DNA of 64,000 bases from Ptiloglossa arizonensis (lineage: Eukaryota; Arthropoda; Insecta; Hymenoptera; Colletidae): positions 14,186,001 through 14,250,000 of the forward strand of contig NC_135055.1 in assembly GCF_051014685.1 (NCBI RefSeq). Reading direction: 5' to 3'. A program made the position numbers and the translations under genes. Below the pieces are notes generated by a model. It did not search any database and had not been told where the DNA came from. It saw nothing but the letters and a program-made list of their open reading frames with translations. This document shows, in pieces, positions 37,551-47,640 of the stretch. Numbering within the stretch: position 1 is the stretch's first letter; each line of letters opens with the position of its first letter.

Positions 37551-38025
37551 ATTTTGTTTACTCGTGCAAAACAAGTTGTTTTCTCAAAAATTGAGGAAAA
37601 TAGTTCTGTCAGAAACTAGCGAAGATATTGAATTCATTTTTTGAATTTATGTTTGAAAAGAAAAAAGAAGAATCTGATGAAATTATAAAAAAAAAATGAA
37701 ATCGATATCTTCATTAATTTCACAGAAAACAGAGAGTAACTTGTAACACATTATATGGGTCATCCTGTACACCAGTTTCGTACAAAGAAACTCGAATAAA
37801 TTGGAGAATCTCCTTTCAAGCTTTACCACAGATTTCCAATATTCTGCGATATTTGCGCAATGCAAATAAAATATTTAAAAATGGTATTAATTCGATGTAA
37901 AAATAATAGGTGGAATACACTAACCGTCTATTAATTAATTAATATGTATTAACCCTAGTATATTTTGTAAAGATTGAAAAACTACATCGATAGATTCGAT
38001 CAAAATTATAGTCTCCTGTTTAAGA

Positions 38026-38047
38026 GAAAAGTGCAATTGCACTTTTC
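38026..38047. repeat. Perfect 22-bp palindrome
   Basis: The half-site gaaaagtgcaa is followed immediately by its exact reverse complement, with no spacer. On DNA this is a symmetric protein site or a cruciform. Confidence 0.85.
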
Positions 38048-38493
38048 GCGTGCACCAATGTATAAGAATGCATCGAACTATTTCCAGATTAAACAGAGCC
38101 AAGACACTCGCACGGAGATTCTTCCAGTTTTAATAATTAATCATTTTTCATGGAATAAAGAAAAAATGAAGACGAGTTGTCCCTCCTGAAGTAAATATTC
38201 ATTCAATTAACATATTCGTCACCGCGTGTCACTCAAACGTGACACTGATGATTTCCTATTTTATATCCAGACGAACAAATAAATTATAAACTATCAGTGC
38301 CGCGCCCGTCTCGTTATTCAGAATAGTCGGTTGGTCTTTGATACATTTTATTCGTACACGGTTAAAAGCATGCACTGCATTAACCTTAAAACGTTTTTTT
38401 CCGTTCGACCGTATACTCAAAGTCTTCGGCTAAAAAATGTTCCGAATGCACAAAACCTGTTTTATATTTGCAGTGCACCAAGAAAACGGAGAA

Positions 38494-38521
38494 AATTATC
38501 ATAACCATTGTTATGATAATT
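38494..38521. repeat. Perfect hairpin, 12-bp arms, 4-nt loop
   Basis: aattatcataac, loop catt, then gttatgataatt. The stem is too short for a microRNA precursor. Confidence 0.85.
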
Positions 38522-38579
38522 CTAATCACAAAAAAAAACAATACCTCAAAAGGACGAAAAGAAACCTATGGAAAATCGC

Positions 38580-39030
38580 CATAGTGTTCTTGAATACTTT
38601 TTCAAATATAATACGTTACGAATATGCAAAGAAACCGATCAAGAATTTCCATAATATTAAATAATACCGCTGCAAATAAAATAAACTACGAAGGCGAAAA
38701 AAAACCAGTGGAAAATCGCCATAATATTAAATAATACCGCTGCAAATAAAATAAATTACGAAAACGAAAAGAAACCGATCAAGAATCCCCATAATATTAA
38801 ATAATACCGCTGCAATTAAAATAAATCACGAAGACGAAAAGAAACCGATCAAGAATCTCCATAATATTAAATAATACCGCTGCAATTAAAATAAATTACG
38901 AAGACGAAAAGAAACCGATGGAAAATCACCGTACACTTAATTAATACCGTTATAGATGCAATGCGTTACAAAGACGAGAAGAAACCGATGGAAAATCGGC
39001 ATACTGTTAAACACAATACCGTTGCAAATG
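38580..39030. repeat. 70-bp tandem repeat (about 6 copies)
   Basis: ataatattaaataataccgc starts at 38651, 38721, 38791 and 38861, exactly 70 bp apart, with diverged copies before and after (ending near 39028). Each unit also has aaataaa(a/t)ac, gaaaagaaaccgatcaagaat or gatggaaaatc. Confidence 0.93.
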
Positions 39031-39240
39031 TAGCGTGATCTCTGGCGAACGGTTTTCCAACCGATCGGAGGTAGCAAACGTGTTAACGCCCAATCCAGTT
39101 TGTCGCCGAAACAAAGTCAGCCAACCGAACGGATCCTCGAAAGCGCATCGAGGAGAACCATCGCGAATCTCCGAAGTCGATCGATATACCTATATATAAA
39201 TCATGCATCGAACTCAAATATCAAGAGCGACACGATGTCG

Positions 39241-39270
39241 AAGAGAGAGGAAGAGAGAGAGAGAGAGAGT
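39241..39270. repeat. GA dinucleotide microsatellite
   Basis: Interrupted GA run of about 30 bases, longest pure part about 18 bases. Confidence 0.92.
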
Positions 39271-39930
39271 GTGGTAGGGGGTAGCACCGGGTTAATATTC
39301 AAACTTTCAAGCTGACCGGCTGCAGCCGGAGAAGATGACACGACAGGGGTAAGGGGGAGCGTAGGAGGTACTCCTGGCGTTGGACAATAGTGTTAACAGG
39401 TCTCTAATCAAACAAGCTCGGCTGGAAGCCCAGAAGCTGGGACGAGGCAAAGCAAGGCAAAGCCTTGGACACCGTTTGCCCCGGTGGGCGAGGCCTGTTG
39501 ACATTCGTACACTCCCCTGCTCACTGCTAGATAGGCGAAGGACACTCAGTGCCGGCCAACTCGTCAAACGGAACATCTACGCGGTGTTACCAACTGAAAT
39601 TTTCTTCCACGGGTCGCAACACGCTCGAGAACTCACTCCGGAACCTCGCTACCTGTTAGGTGCTCATTGTTGGTTCTAAGATCTATCGAGCTTCATGTGT
39701 TTGCGCAACGTGTGCCCGCTAAGAATTTCAATGTTCGAAGGATCATCTTCTCAGTGGAAGGAATTAGTTAATTGAACTAAATGGTGTAACACTATACTTC
39801 AATGCTAACATATCTTCGATGAGTCAAACTGTTTCAAAAATTTAACCTCAGGGTTACTCGGTTAGATGTATCTAAGGGAGTTGCAAAATGATGGGATAGA
39901 GTCCAATGTGCCAACTAATCTGACTCGAAA
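39271..39930. other. Unidentified GC-rich block with lower CpG
   Basis: From about 39300 to 39660 the sequence is GC-rich but less CpG-laden than other GC-rich blocks, with frames of 99 codons (plus, 39380-39679) and 89 codons (minus). A donor-like ggggtaag occurs at about 39344. The texture differs from the flanks and could be an exon of a non-coding RNA, an old insertion or a regulatory element. The remainder to 39930 is AT-rich. Confidence 0.25.
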
Positions 39931-39934
39931 CGAA

Positions 39935-40115
39935 TTGTATGGAACAAGTAACTCGACTCAATCGAAATGTTAATTTAAATCGGCTCAAATTGAAATGACA
40001 ACTTGTATAGACCCAACTTGAAGTGGCAGCTTGAATCGACTCAAGTCGAAATGGCAACTTGAATCAACTCAGGTCAAAATAGCAACTTGAATCGACTCAA
40101 ATCGTAATACCAACT
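39935..40115. repeat. 28-bp tandem repeat, diverged (about 6 copies)
   Basis: The unit cttgaatcgactcaagtcga then aatggcaa recurs at about 40030, 40058 and 40086, with weaker copies upstream to about 39940. Confidence 0.85.
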
Positions 40116-40138
40116 AATGAAGGACAGTAATTGATCAG

Positions 40139-40146
40139 TGACGTCA
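40139..40146. promoter_or_regulatory. Consensus CRE motif
   Basis: tgacgtca, the full palindromic CREB/ATF site, in the context gtgacgtcacct. A single 8-mer has a fair chance of arising at random in 64 kb. Confidence 0.2.
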
Positions 40147-40725
40147 CCTCAGTCCTTACCACCCTTCCAAATAAACAATGGGGGGCTACGAGCGAACGAA
40201 TCACTATCCCAAGATACCATCAGAGCTGATCAAAGGTCCACCAGGATTGGGCCTTGGAAGAAGCTGTTGCAACACTGAACGAGTGTCCAAAGTGCACAAA
40301 CCTGGTCTGAAAATTCCAGGACAAGTACCTACCATGTGCTTCAAGCTGGAAAAAATTAAATTTTTGCAATTATCGGTGACTGGTCCACTCTGCACTTAAA
40401 CCTTTCCGTTAGGTCCAATGCACACAGGTACACCGTAAAGCTACAGTCCGTTCGTAGCTCCCGTGACAGGGAAATCGTCGAAATTCGCGACAAGACATCC
40501 CGAACGAGCCTGAAGGCAGCTGCGCGCTCGATGGCGTAATTGTGTGTGCGCAGGGTACTCCGTGGTACGACCAGCGACGACCGAAACGAAAAAATTTGCG
40601 AAGCACCTGTTGAAGGAGTATATAAAGTGGAACATTGAAGAGTATCTACTTTACCAACGGATTCAAGGAGGATCAGAAGGGGTACCGGGGGCCAGAAGTC
40701 GCGGTTTATTTTCCATTGCTCCCTC
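40147..40725. other. Complex non-repetitive block, no firm gene
   Basis: 40178-40399 is a plus-strand 73-codon frame (true ATG at 40178) whose sequence is CpG-poor compared with the rest of the window. The minus strand is also open. 40356-40742 is open on the minus strand. I recognise no product. The CpG-poor segment could be an insertion of different origin. Confidence 0.25.
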
Positions 40726-40726
40726 T

Positions 40727-40752
40727 GTATATATATATACATATATATATAT
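40727..40752. repeat. TA/TATATACA microsatellite
   Basis: About 26 bases of alternating TA interrupted by one ca step. Confidence 0.9.
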
Positions 40753-41150
40753 GAAGTAGAATGTCCGAGACAATTGGGGTTGGTCGCGTTTTTGTACAGT
40801 TCGACGAAGCGAAACGGGTAAGGTGAAGCGGGAACTGTTTATTCGAGGGGTCTGCTACGGGAGTTCTGAGTTAGAAACGAGTTCTTTTGAACTTTACGAA
40901 AGTTCGGAGCCTCCGAAGCATAATTGGGACTTTGAACCGAACTTTTCGTGTATTCTCTAACAACGTACGCGAAAGTTTAGCTTTCTTCGTGGGAGGGTTT
41001 GTTCGGTTCGAAATAGGGAAGAATTTAAATTAATATCGACTCGTGGGAGAGAGTGGCGAGTTTTTTGGATATTTATACTCGTGAATGTTCACCGTTTTGG
41101 TGGTTATTCGCGCGATGGCGGATAGTGAACGTATACGTTTGGATCCCTGT
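40753..41150. other. Non-coding, no gene seen
   Basis: No repeat, exon or RNA feature recognised. Confidence 0.4.
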
Positions 41151-41154
41151 TCAA

Positions 41155-41600
41155 AGTATAATGGAAATCTTCAAATCTCGATTAAAATTGCGAAGACCTG
41201 CAAATCCTAGTTGAAATTGGGAACGCTTCCAAGCTGTAGTTGAAATCATGGGGCCCAAAAACTTCCTATCGAAATTCCAAATTTAAAATTTCCCAAAGTC
41301 TCAATTTGAAATCCTACTAAACTCGATCACATTGTAGGGTCTACTAAGTCCCAATTCGAGTTGTCAAACTTCGAAGTCCAGATTCGAAGTGTGGGACCTA
41401 CCAAGTCCTGATTAAAATTGTGGAATCTTCCAAAATTCGATTAAAATTGTAGAATCTTCCAAAATTCAATTAAAATTGTAGAATCTTCCAAAATTCGATT
41501 AAAATTGTGGAATCTGCCAAAATTCAATTAAAATTGTGGAATCTGCCAAAATTCAATTAAAACTGTGGAATCTTCCAAAGCTCAAGTAGAATACTTGACC
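41155..41600. repeat. 29-bp tandem repeat (about 15 copies)
   Basis: attaaaattgtggaatcttc then caaaattcg recurs every 29 bp at 41411, 41440, 41469 and 41498 and on to about 41600. Upstream copies back to about 41160 are increasingly diverged (for example gattcgaagtgtgggaccta). The younger end is at the right. Confidence 0.9.
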
Positions 41601-43325
41601 AGAATTATGGAGACATCCCGATTCAAATTGCGGGGGCCTCAAAGTCCCAGCTTTGAAATTGTCGCGGTTTCGATCGTTGAAAATCGACGTGTTCCGTTCC
41701 TACAGCTTTTCGTTCCTGCGTCGAGACGTCGAGGTGATTTCGGGGTTGTTAAATTTCGTTTTAAATGGAACGAAGAAGTCAGCAAAAGAAAACAGGAAGA
41801 ACGATCCCCTCTGATGCATCTGGCGGGGCAGATTGCGAACGATAAGTTGCATCGCGGCTCCGTTGCGAGTTAACGGAAATGAGAAAAATATTAACATCAG
41901 GAGCACCGAGACGGAAATAGAGGACCGAGTGGAGGAGGGTGTTTGCCACGAGACGAGATCTGAGTAATCTCGGAACATCCGTGTGATGTTCAGGGAAACG
42001 AGGAATCAGGATCAAGAAATCGTTCCTTTCCGACGTTGGATTTTACATTTCATATTTCGGGATCCCGAATTCCGAGAATATTACGTACATACGAGTGGCC
42101 CGACTTTCTCCGTGAATTGCACGTTCGATTCTTATATTTTACGAATACTGTCGTTCGTCGGAAAATAAATACGCTTCGTTGGGCCGTACAATCGGCTCCA
42201 GGAATGTTTTCTTAGAAAATCATAATAATGGATTTTTATAGCCGTGAAATTGTACGAGACACGAATCGAAGACTTAAATAAAATATGATACACGAAGGTG
42301 GAGATAAAATACAAATACCGATGCAACGGCGTGCTGCACACCGATGCAAATATGCAGAAGATTTTCAAAAGGTGGCTCGAAATCGTTGCAAGCTCGTAGT
42401 GTTCGCTAAACCGAATGGAGAATATTTTGTTGAAAATTTCGGAAGAAAACTAACGTAATACCGAGGCTGAAAAGAATGGAAATATTTCGATCGCTGTTAA
42501 CAAAACAAAGAGACAATGTTCGTTTCGTATTCTACTTCCGACACACGGAAGATACACTTTTCTGAATTATAAATACATCGAGAAATTTTTTATACGATTT
42601 CCCATGAGTTTGGGATTATGTTCGCGGTAAAAATACTACGTACTTGCGTAATTGAACGTGTCAATTTCAAACGATTATTCATTTTCCAGATTCTTAAGTT
42701 TAAAGAAAAATCGAGTTTTTTAGATTCAAAGTTTTGTCTACGTCTGTAAATATTTTCTTATTTCAGACATTAAATGTATCAAGTTGTTTGGAAAATCGTT
42801 TCGTTCTTTTTGTGGTGAAAATGAAGCACGATTTTTCTAAAGTGTATAAACATTTCACTAAATTATATATTCTCCATTTTGGAAAACGAAATCACTTTCC
42901 GAACGACCCAATGCATAATTTCTGAAAAGAATCTCGATGGAAAAGGTCGAAAGAATCCACGTTAATCGACTCGAAATAATATTATTAAACACTCCCGTTG
43001 GTCTCGCTTCGTGATCGAAATCGTTACCTACCCCACTTCGTAGCGAAGCGTCTCGATTTCCGTTACTCGAAAACGGGAACTGGCGTACAACGCAATAATA
43101 ATAGCAATCGGCGCAGATATACTATAAATAATTCAGAGTGCTTGGTAAGTTCGAGGAGCGAGTATAAAGGAGGCTGAGCTTGCAAGTTCGGAAAAGGGCG
43201 AGTTACGAAGCTCAAGTTATTCCAAAGTTCGAAGCACAGCGCGAGCGTCCATTTGATTTGTGAAAGGAATCGGTGAGATACGCGAGGGTTGCAGATACGC
43301 GGCTGCCCTGTGCCTCTGAATTATT
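41601..43325. other. Non-coding, no gene seen
   Basis: A plus frame at 41565-41873 partly derives from the 29-bp array. A donor-like ttg|gtaagt at 43144/43145 has no partner acceptor nearby. Otherwise nothing recognised. Confidence 0.35.
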
Positions 43326-43328
43326 ATA

Positions 43329-44286
43329 CAGGGTGTTCGTAATGTTCCTATCTGTTTCCGCGGAAAATTCGATTCGTTTACGAAGCAACGTAGCAACAAG
43401 ATCCAACGAATAATTAATAGGAGAGTTTAACGCGACGCTGCGTCGCAACAGCATTTCTAAACACATCCCTGAGCATGTGCGGGATTATTTTATCCACGGT
43501 AGTTCTCATTAAATATTCCACGCTCGTAATCTTCGCTTGATAGACATGGGATTTGATAAAGCTCCGTGCATAGAAATCTGAAGGGGTTTAAATCTGACGA
43601 TCTAGCTAGCCACTTATCTGTTGATCCCGCTTTATGAAATCCCTCGCTAAACTTCTCCCTTATTCCATTCCGTTTCTTTCCAAGGATTCCCTAAATAACT
43701 ACTGCGTTCAGTTTGAGAGTCTTCCGAACAAAGTTAAGAAAATCATAAAGAACGACGTGGTTGCGTACCACCGTACGTTCGAATACGTTTATCGATACAT
43801 TTAATCGTCTCGAACTCGCGTCGATGATCCACTTGGTTACTGATTCAACGAAAAAGAATGCAAGAAAAGAGATACGTGATTGAGTAAACCGGTAGAAACA
43901 ACGATACGTACGATTTCCGTTGATACCGACTTCCTAAGATCTGTGCAACACAAGGTATGCATTTCCGTTCGAAGAAAGGATGCAATTCTCGATTGCACAC
44001 GCACCGTTGAATTTGGAAAAAATCTAAGCTCCTACGAATATAGTGCCCTTCGAGTCATTTACCTTTTTCCTTCGACATCTTTTCGTAAATGCATCGATAA
44101 CGGAGTTACCGATCTGAAAAGGTTTCATGGACCACCCAGTATATCGTGGTCGGGTAAACCAGGAACGAACACTATTTTCCAGAAAGTAAACGATACCCAC
44201 CGGAGAGAACAAACAATAATACCCATCTTAACGAAACTGTCGCGTCTCACCATCGACACGGACACGAATTTTATACGTACACCCTG
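43329..44286 (-). mobile_element. Decayed Tc1/mariner-superfamily element
   Basis: The left end atacagggtgttcgta (43326-43341) and the reverse complement of the right end (44274-44289, atacagggtgtacgta) agree at 15 of 16 bases. Both outer ends sit on a TA dinucleotide (43327-43328 and 44287-44288), the target duplicated by IS630/Tc1/mariner transposases. The enclosed 958 bp is shorter than a full element (about 1.2-1.4 kb), so there is probably internal deletion. Transposase remains lie on the minus strand in the left half. A second end-like motif, ggaccacccagtatat at about 44128-44143, lies inside and may mark a related or nested end. Confidence 0.6.
43400..43690 (-). pseudogene. Transposase C-terminal relic (Tc1/mariner type)
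   Basis: Reading the minus strand, codons around 43612-43575 give WLARSSDLNPFRF. This matches the W-x-R-S-P-D-L-N-P motif that carries the last catalytic Asp of the DDD/DDE triad in this superfamily, with Ser in place of the usual Pro. Downstream, at about 43485-43420 in a different frame, IPHMLRDVFRNA fits the segment near the C-terminus of these transposases. The two pieces are in different frames and stop codons intervene, so the gene is dead. Upstream of the motif (to about 43690) the reading is weaker (GSTDK directly before WLAR). No N-terminal helix-turn-helix region could be recognised. Assignment rests on memory of the family motif. A translated search would settle it. Confidence 0.55.
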
Positions 44287-44289
44287 TAT

Positions 44290-44980
44290 TCGTCGAATGG
44301 TGGGGGACCCGCGTCAGTGTTGCGTACGTCGTTCACGCACTTGGCGTGAATTTATTCTCGCGCGGGCGTTTCGCATTAGGAAGTTCGTCGAGCCGATGTG
44401 GCCCTCCCCCGGTTTCTCGCGAGAACGGGAATTTTATTCCCGGCCGAGGGAAACTTTTTAATTGTCGCGAAATAATATACGCCGGGCCGCGTTTAACGCG
44501 AGTTTATCAACTGCGACAAAGTTTCGAGGATACGTCTCTTCTTCCCTACCCCCACTCCTCGCGTCTCGTTTCGTCGCGATTCCTCGTCGAACATCGTGCC
44601 CGGCCGAGTACCGTTAACCGGGAAACTTCGACGAGTCTACTCGTTGCATTAAGCGAGGCATTCATTGGCCAGCGATCAGATAACGAGGGAGTGTAGCCCG
44701 GTGGCCCGACGATTCGCGAAGTGTCAACGATCGGGAGTGAATCTCCGTTTGCCCGAAAGTATAAAATAGAGGGGAAAAAAATTGCTCCGAGTAATAAAGT
44801 TTGTTTAATTAAGCGATCGAAAGACACTCCAAAACGAGATGTGCATCGTTCGTCGAGAATTCTTTTTCTTCGTTTTCGCGAGTCTTGGCAACGAGTTCAA
44901 TTATTTCTTATACTCTTCTTTCGAATCAATGTCTCGTGCTTTGATTTGTTTTACTAAAGAGTTACCAAACGATACGAAAT
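44290..44980. other. GC-rich block, then AT-rich flank
   Basis: 44.29-44.72 kb is GC- and CpG-rich with overlapping frames on both strands (116 plus, 93 minus) but no exon signals. It includes a small hairpin, cgggaat ttt attcccg, near 44427-44443. The remainder is AT-rich. Confidence 0.3.
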
Positions 44981-44985
44981 GTATC

Positions 44986-45016
44986 GAAATATATATTATA
45001 TTTAATATAATATATT
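44986..45016. repeat. AT-only near-perfect palindrome
   Basis: atatattatatt is followed by taatataatatat, an almost uninterrupted AT inverted repeat of about 26 bases. Such sites easily extrude and are often length-variable. Confidence 0.75.
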
Positions 45017-45236
45017 GAGTAATCGTTCGAATTTATGCTGTATATTTAAGTGTTTGTAAATATTCTCAAATTGTTTAACACCCGAAATGATTGTAATTTC
45101 GAAAATTTATAATTTCTTTTATCAATCTTTCGCGCGGATTACTCGATAAAAATTGTACGTAACAGCGATGAATAGGACGTTTCTTAAATTTATAATTTTG
45201 TATAGGAACGACGCTGTATATTCTTTTTTTTTCCAG

Positions 45237-45257
45237 AACATTGTTATTTTTAGCAAG
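45237..45257 (+). CDS. Possible 21-nt micro-exon
   Basis: A strong acceptor (ttcttttttttttccag, ending at 45236) and a consensus donor (aag|gtaagt, from 45258) enclose exactly 21 bases, open in two of three frames. Phase 0 reads NIVIFSK. Short in-frame exons of 3-27 nt are known from insect neuronal genes. The same plus strand has an acceptor at 46437 that could be its next partner. No upstream exon was found and the peptide is too short to identify. It could also be a pair of cryptic sites. Confidence 0.2.
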
Positions 45258-45900
45258 GTAAGTGATATTCTTTTACGTCGATACTTTGTTTCGGTGGAAG
45301 TACAGGCGGTGTATAGAATCGACATTTCACTTTATGGGAGTTGGTGTCACACGAACCGAAGTACCGGCTCTCGTGAAAAACCAGTGTCTCTGTGACGTAT
45401 CTTGCGTTTAAGAGCAGTAACTCTTGGCGTCTATATACAACCAAAAATATTCAGCCCTTGACCCAGCCATAAACCTTTTGAAAGCGAAATACCGCCGAGC
45501 TGTCTGCTTTCGAAACACGCTCAAAATCCATCGACGTTCAAATACATATATGTATGTATCTATCGTTGAACAAATGCTTATACAAGGTATTTGTTGTTGA
45601 CAAATAAGTGATAGAAATTTGGAGTATCTCTCTATTGTATATTTTATATCGTTTGGTAATTAAGTGGGAATAAATTCGAAATAATACGATTGTGGTCGAG
45701 ATTTTTGCCAAAATCGTGACAGTTTTCTGGAAATGACATCGCAATTTCAAAAATCCATGAAACTTTGGCACCTCTCTCGGTATCGTGTTCTCCCGACACA
45801 AAGTTTCAAAAATCGAGCAAAAGTTTCCACCAAAATCGCGATAATTTCAATCCGTGGAATTTCCGTGGAATAACATCGCATTTTCAAGAATCTGACGTTT
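45258..45900. other. Non-coding, no gene seen
   Basis: No repeat array or exon recognised. Short ORFs only. Confidence 0.35.
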
Positions 45901-45934
45901 CGAAAGATATATAAATACAAGGAGGGGGAAATGC

Positions 45935-46260
45935 GAGAAAAATAACTAAGATCGATTCTGTTTGATTTTAACCAACTTCGTCTTTGTCAAAGCGTACTAT
46001 CTTACAAACAGAAATCCCAAGAGAGGCAAACATAAATATTACAATATATAATATTATAATAATAATGATGTATATAGAGAGGGAGAAATACGAGAAAATT
46101 AAATACAATAAATTATCATATAAAAATAAATAAGATCGATTCAATTTTAACTAACTTCGTCTTTCTTTTACATCTTTGTCAAAGCACGTTATCTTCCAAA
46201 CAGAAATCCCAAGAAAGGAAATACATAGTATTATAATAATAATGATAATATTAATTGCAA
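45935..46260. repeat. About 184-bp duplication (2 copies)
   Basis: aagatcgattc, then ttttaac(c/t)aacttcgtcttt, tttgtcaaagc, caaacagaaatcccaaga and a run of attataataataatgat are found from about 45948 and again from about 46132. The second copy has a short insertion (ttcttttacat). Confidence 0.85.
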
Positions 46261-46437
46261 ATAATGATAGTTAGATCAGTGGTATTTTTGGCAACAGAAT
46301 TTACGAGTTCGTTCCACAGAATTGTACTCGTCTCTTCCTTAAATAATAATCACCGTAATCCAACGGTAGCTTTTTCGTCATTTTGTATGTTTAATTTCCG
46401 ACTTTCTTCGAACTGTCAAAATTTCTTTCTCACGCAG

Positions 46438-46527
46438 GGATTATTCGGTACAATCGGGGCAGTCTTTGCTATAAATTACGGAGAAGCAACGTCGTCCTGG
46501 CACATTATTAATTACGTCGAGTTTTGA
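46438..46527 (+). CDS. Possible terminal exon (unidentified)
   Basis: A good acceptor (atttctttctcacgcag, ending at 46437) is followed by 29 in-frame codons starting GLFGTIGAVFAINYG and ending in TGA at 46525-46527. The first half is hydrophobic. A canonical AATAAA lies at 46703-46708, about 176 bases after the stop, suitable for a short 3' untranslated region. The phase fits a phase-0 intron from the micro-exon candidate at 45237-45257. I recognise no family, and the open frame also extends upstream of the acceptor, so chance cannot be excluded. Confidence 0.2.
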   Translation, partial: GLFGTIGAVFAINYGEATSSWHIINYVEF

Positions 46528-46659
46528 CGTAGATGCAGACGTTTGATTTACTTAGCGAAAAAACACCATCCTCGCTGCACTCTTCGCTACCCTTTCTCTC
46601 CACCGTAGCCCAGTATTGCGCAAACTGAGATTTATCATCGATGCAACGACTCCTCGTTA

Positions 46660-46830
46660 CATAAGACCCAGTTTCTTATTTCGCTGCATGCTTCCCGGCT
46701 GGCAATAAATGCGTATCGGCCTCGCACACCTGCAATTAATATTATAGCTGCTACCGTTCGGTGCAGAATAACTTAATGGCTACAGAGGGACGGCCATAAA
46801 TTTGTTTCGCTGCAGTGGAAAGAGGAAGCT
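46660..46830. promoter_or_regulatory. Possible regulatory element with homeodomain-type sites
   Basis: Non-repetitive sequence with AT cores in GC-rich context: ggcaataaatgcg, gcaattaatattatagctg, taacttaatggc and ggccataaatttg, plus ctgcag. No long open frame. It looks like conserved non-coding DNA, but this cannot be tested without a comparison. Confidence 0.22.
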
Positions 46831-46989
46831 GTGAGGTAATTACACTCGAAGTAACGCGCGTGAAATTTTTGCTTTCTTTCTCTTTGTGTATCGTCGTTAA
46901 TTGCCCGACTTTCGTGCCTCTTTCGTCGAGCACCTTCGTCAAGGACACCGTCTCAGGAATTGGGTTGGTCCTACGCGACACGCTCGTTG

Positions 46990-47640
46990 TTATTGAAATT
47001 AATAACTTCTTTGCGTCTCGTGTTTGGCATGTTTCGCGAGGGACAATTTCAATCGAGACTCGAGACCAATTGTCATCGGAACTTGAAAAGTATTACGATT
47101 CTACTGGGGTCTGGGACTCCAAAATTGAGACCAGAAGATATTTACGATTCCAACTAGACCCGTACAAGGCCCAAAAATTCTGTTCGACGTTGGTTTCCGG
47201 ATCACGTAATTTTAATCGCAACTCGATGGTCTTGAGTATTCTAATTTGGGATTTAGAGACTTTTAGGATTTTAATCGAGACAATTGACCGTATATAGAAT
47301 TCTTGTTGGGACTTAGAGAACTACAAAATTATATTTGGGTAGGCTTCAAATTTTGTGTTTCGTTCTTGAAGAATTTCAAATCGCGATATGAGGAACTTTA
47401 CGATCTCAAGTCGAGTGTATTGAACTCTCAATTGGAAGTTTATGGGCCTTGCGATCTTAATTGGGACTTGAAGGTCTCCACAATTTCAACCGTGACTCGG
47501 AGGTCTCCACGCTTGTAATTGGAAGACCACAATTCCACTCACAACCTGGAAACTAATTAAAATTCCAATTGAGCCGTGGTAAATTTTACAACTTTAATTG
47601 GAACCCGAAGAACTTGAAATTTCGTCAATGTTTCCAAAGT
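46990..47640. repeat. Strongly diverged short tandem repeat (~31-37 bp)
   Basis: Recurring phrases gggacttagag, ggaacttgaa, ttttaatcgagac and aattgggacttgaaggtctc follow one another every 30-37 bp or so. The units are much more diverged than in other arrays. In reverse complement they resemble the 29-bp unit at 41.2-41.6 kb (tggaatcttccaaaattcga), which suggests an inverted relative. Confidence 0.6.

Larger units (their letters stand above)
37551..38640. other. AT-rich non-coding with two hairpins
   Basis: Contains the palindrome at 38026-38047 and the hairpin at 38494-38521 described separately. Small frames (71 and 75 codons) have no support. Confidence 0.35.

Noticed and set aside
43880..44461. 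193-codon plus-strand gene
   Set aside because: It opens with TTG, crosses the right end of the mariner relic at 44286 and has no family resemblance.
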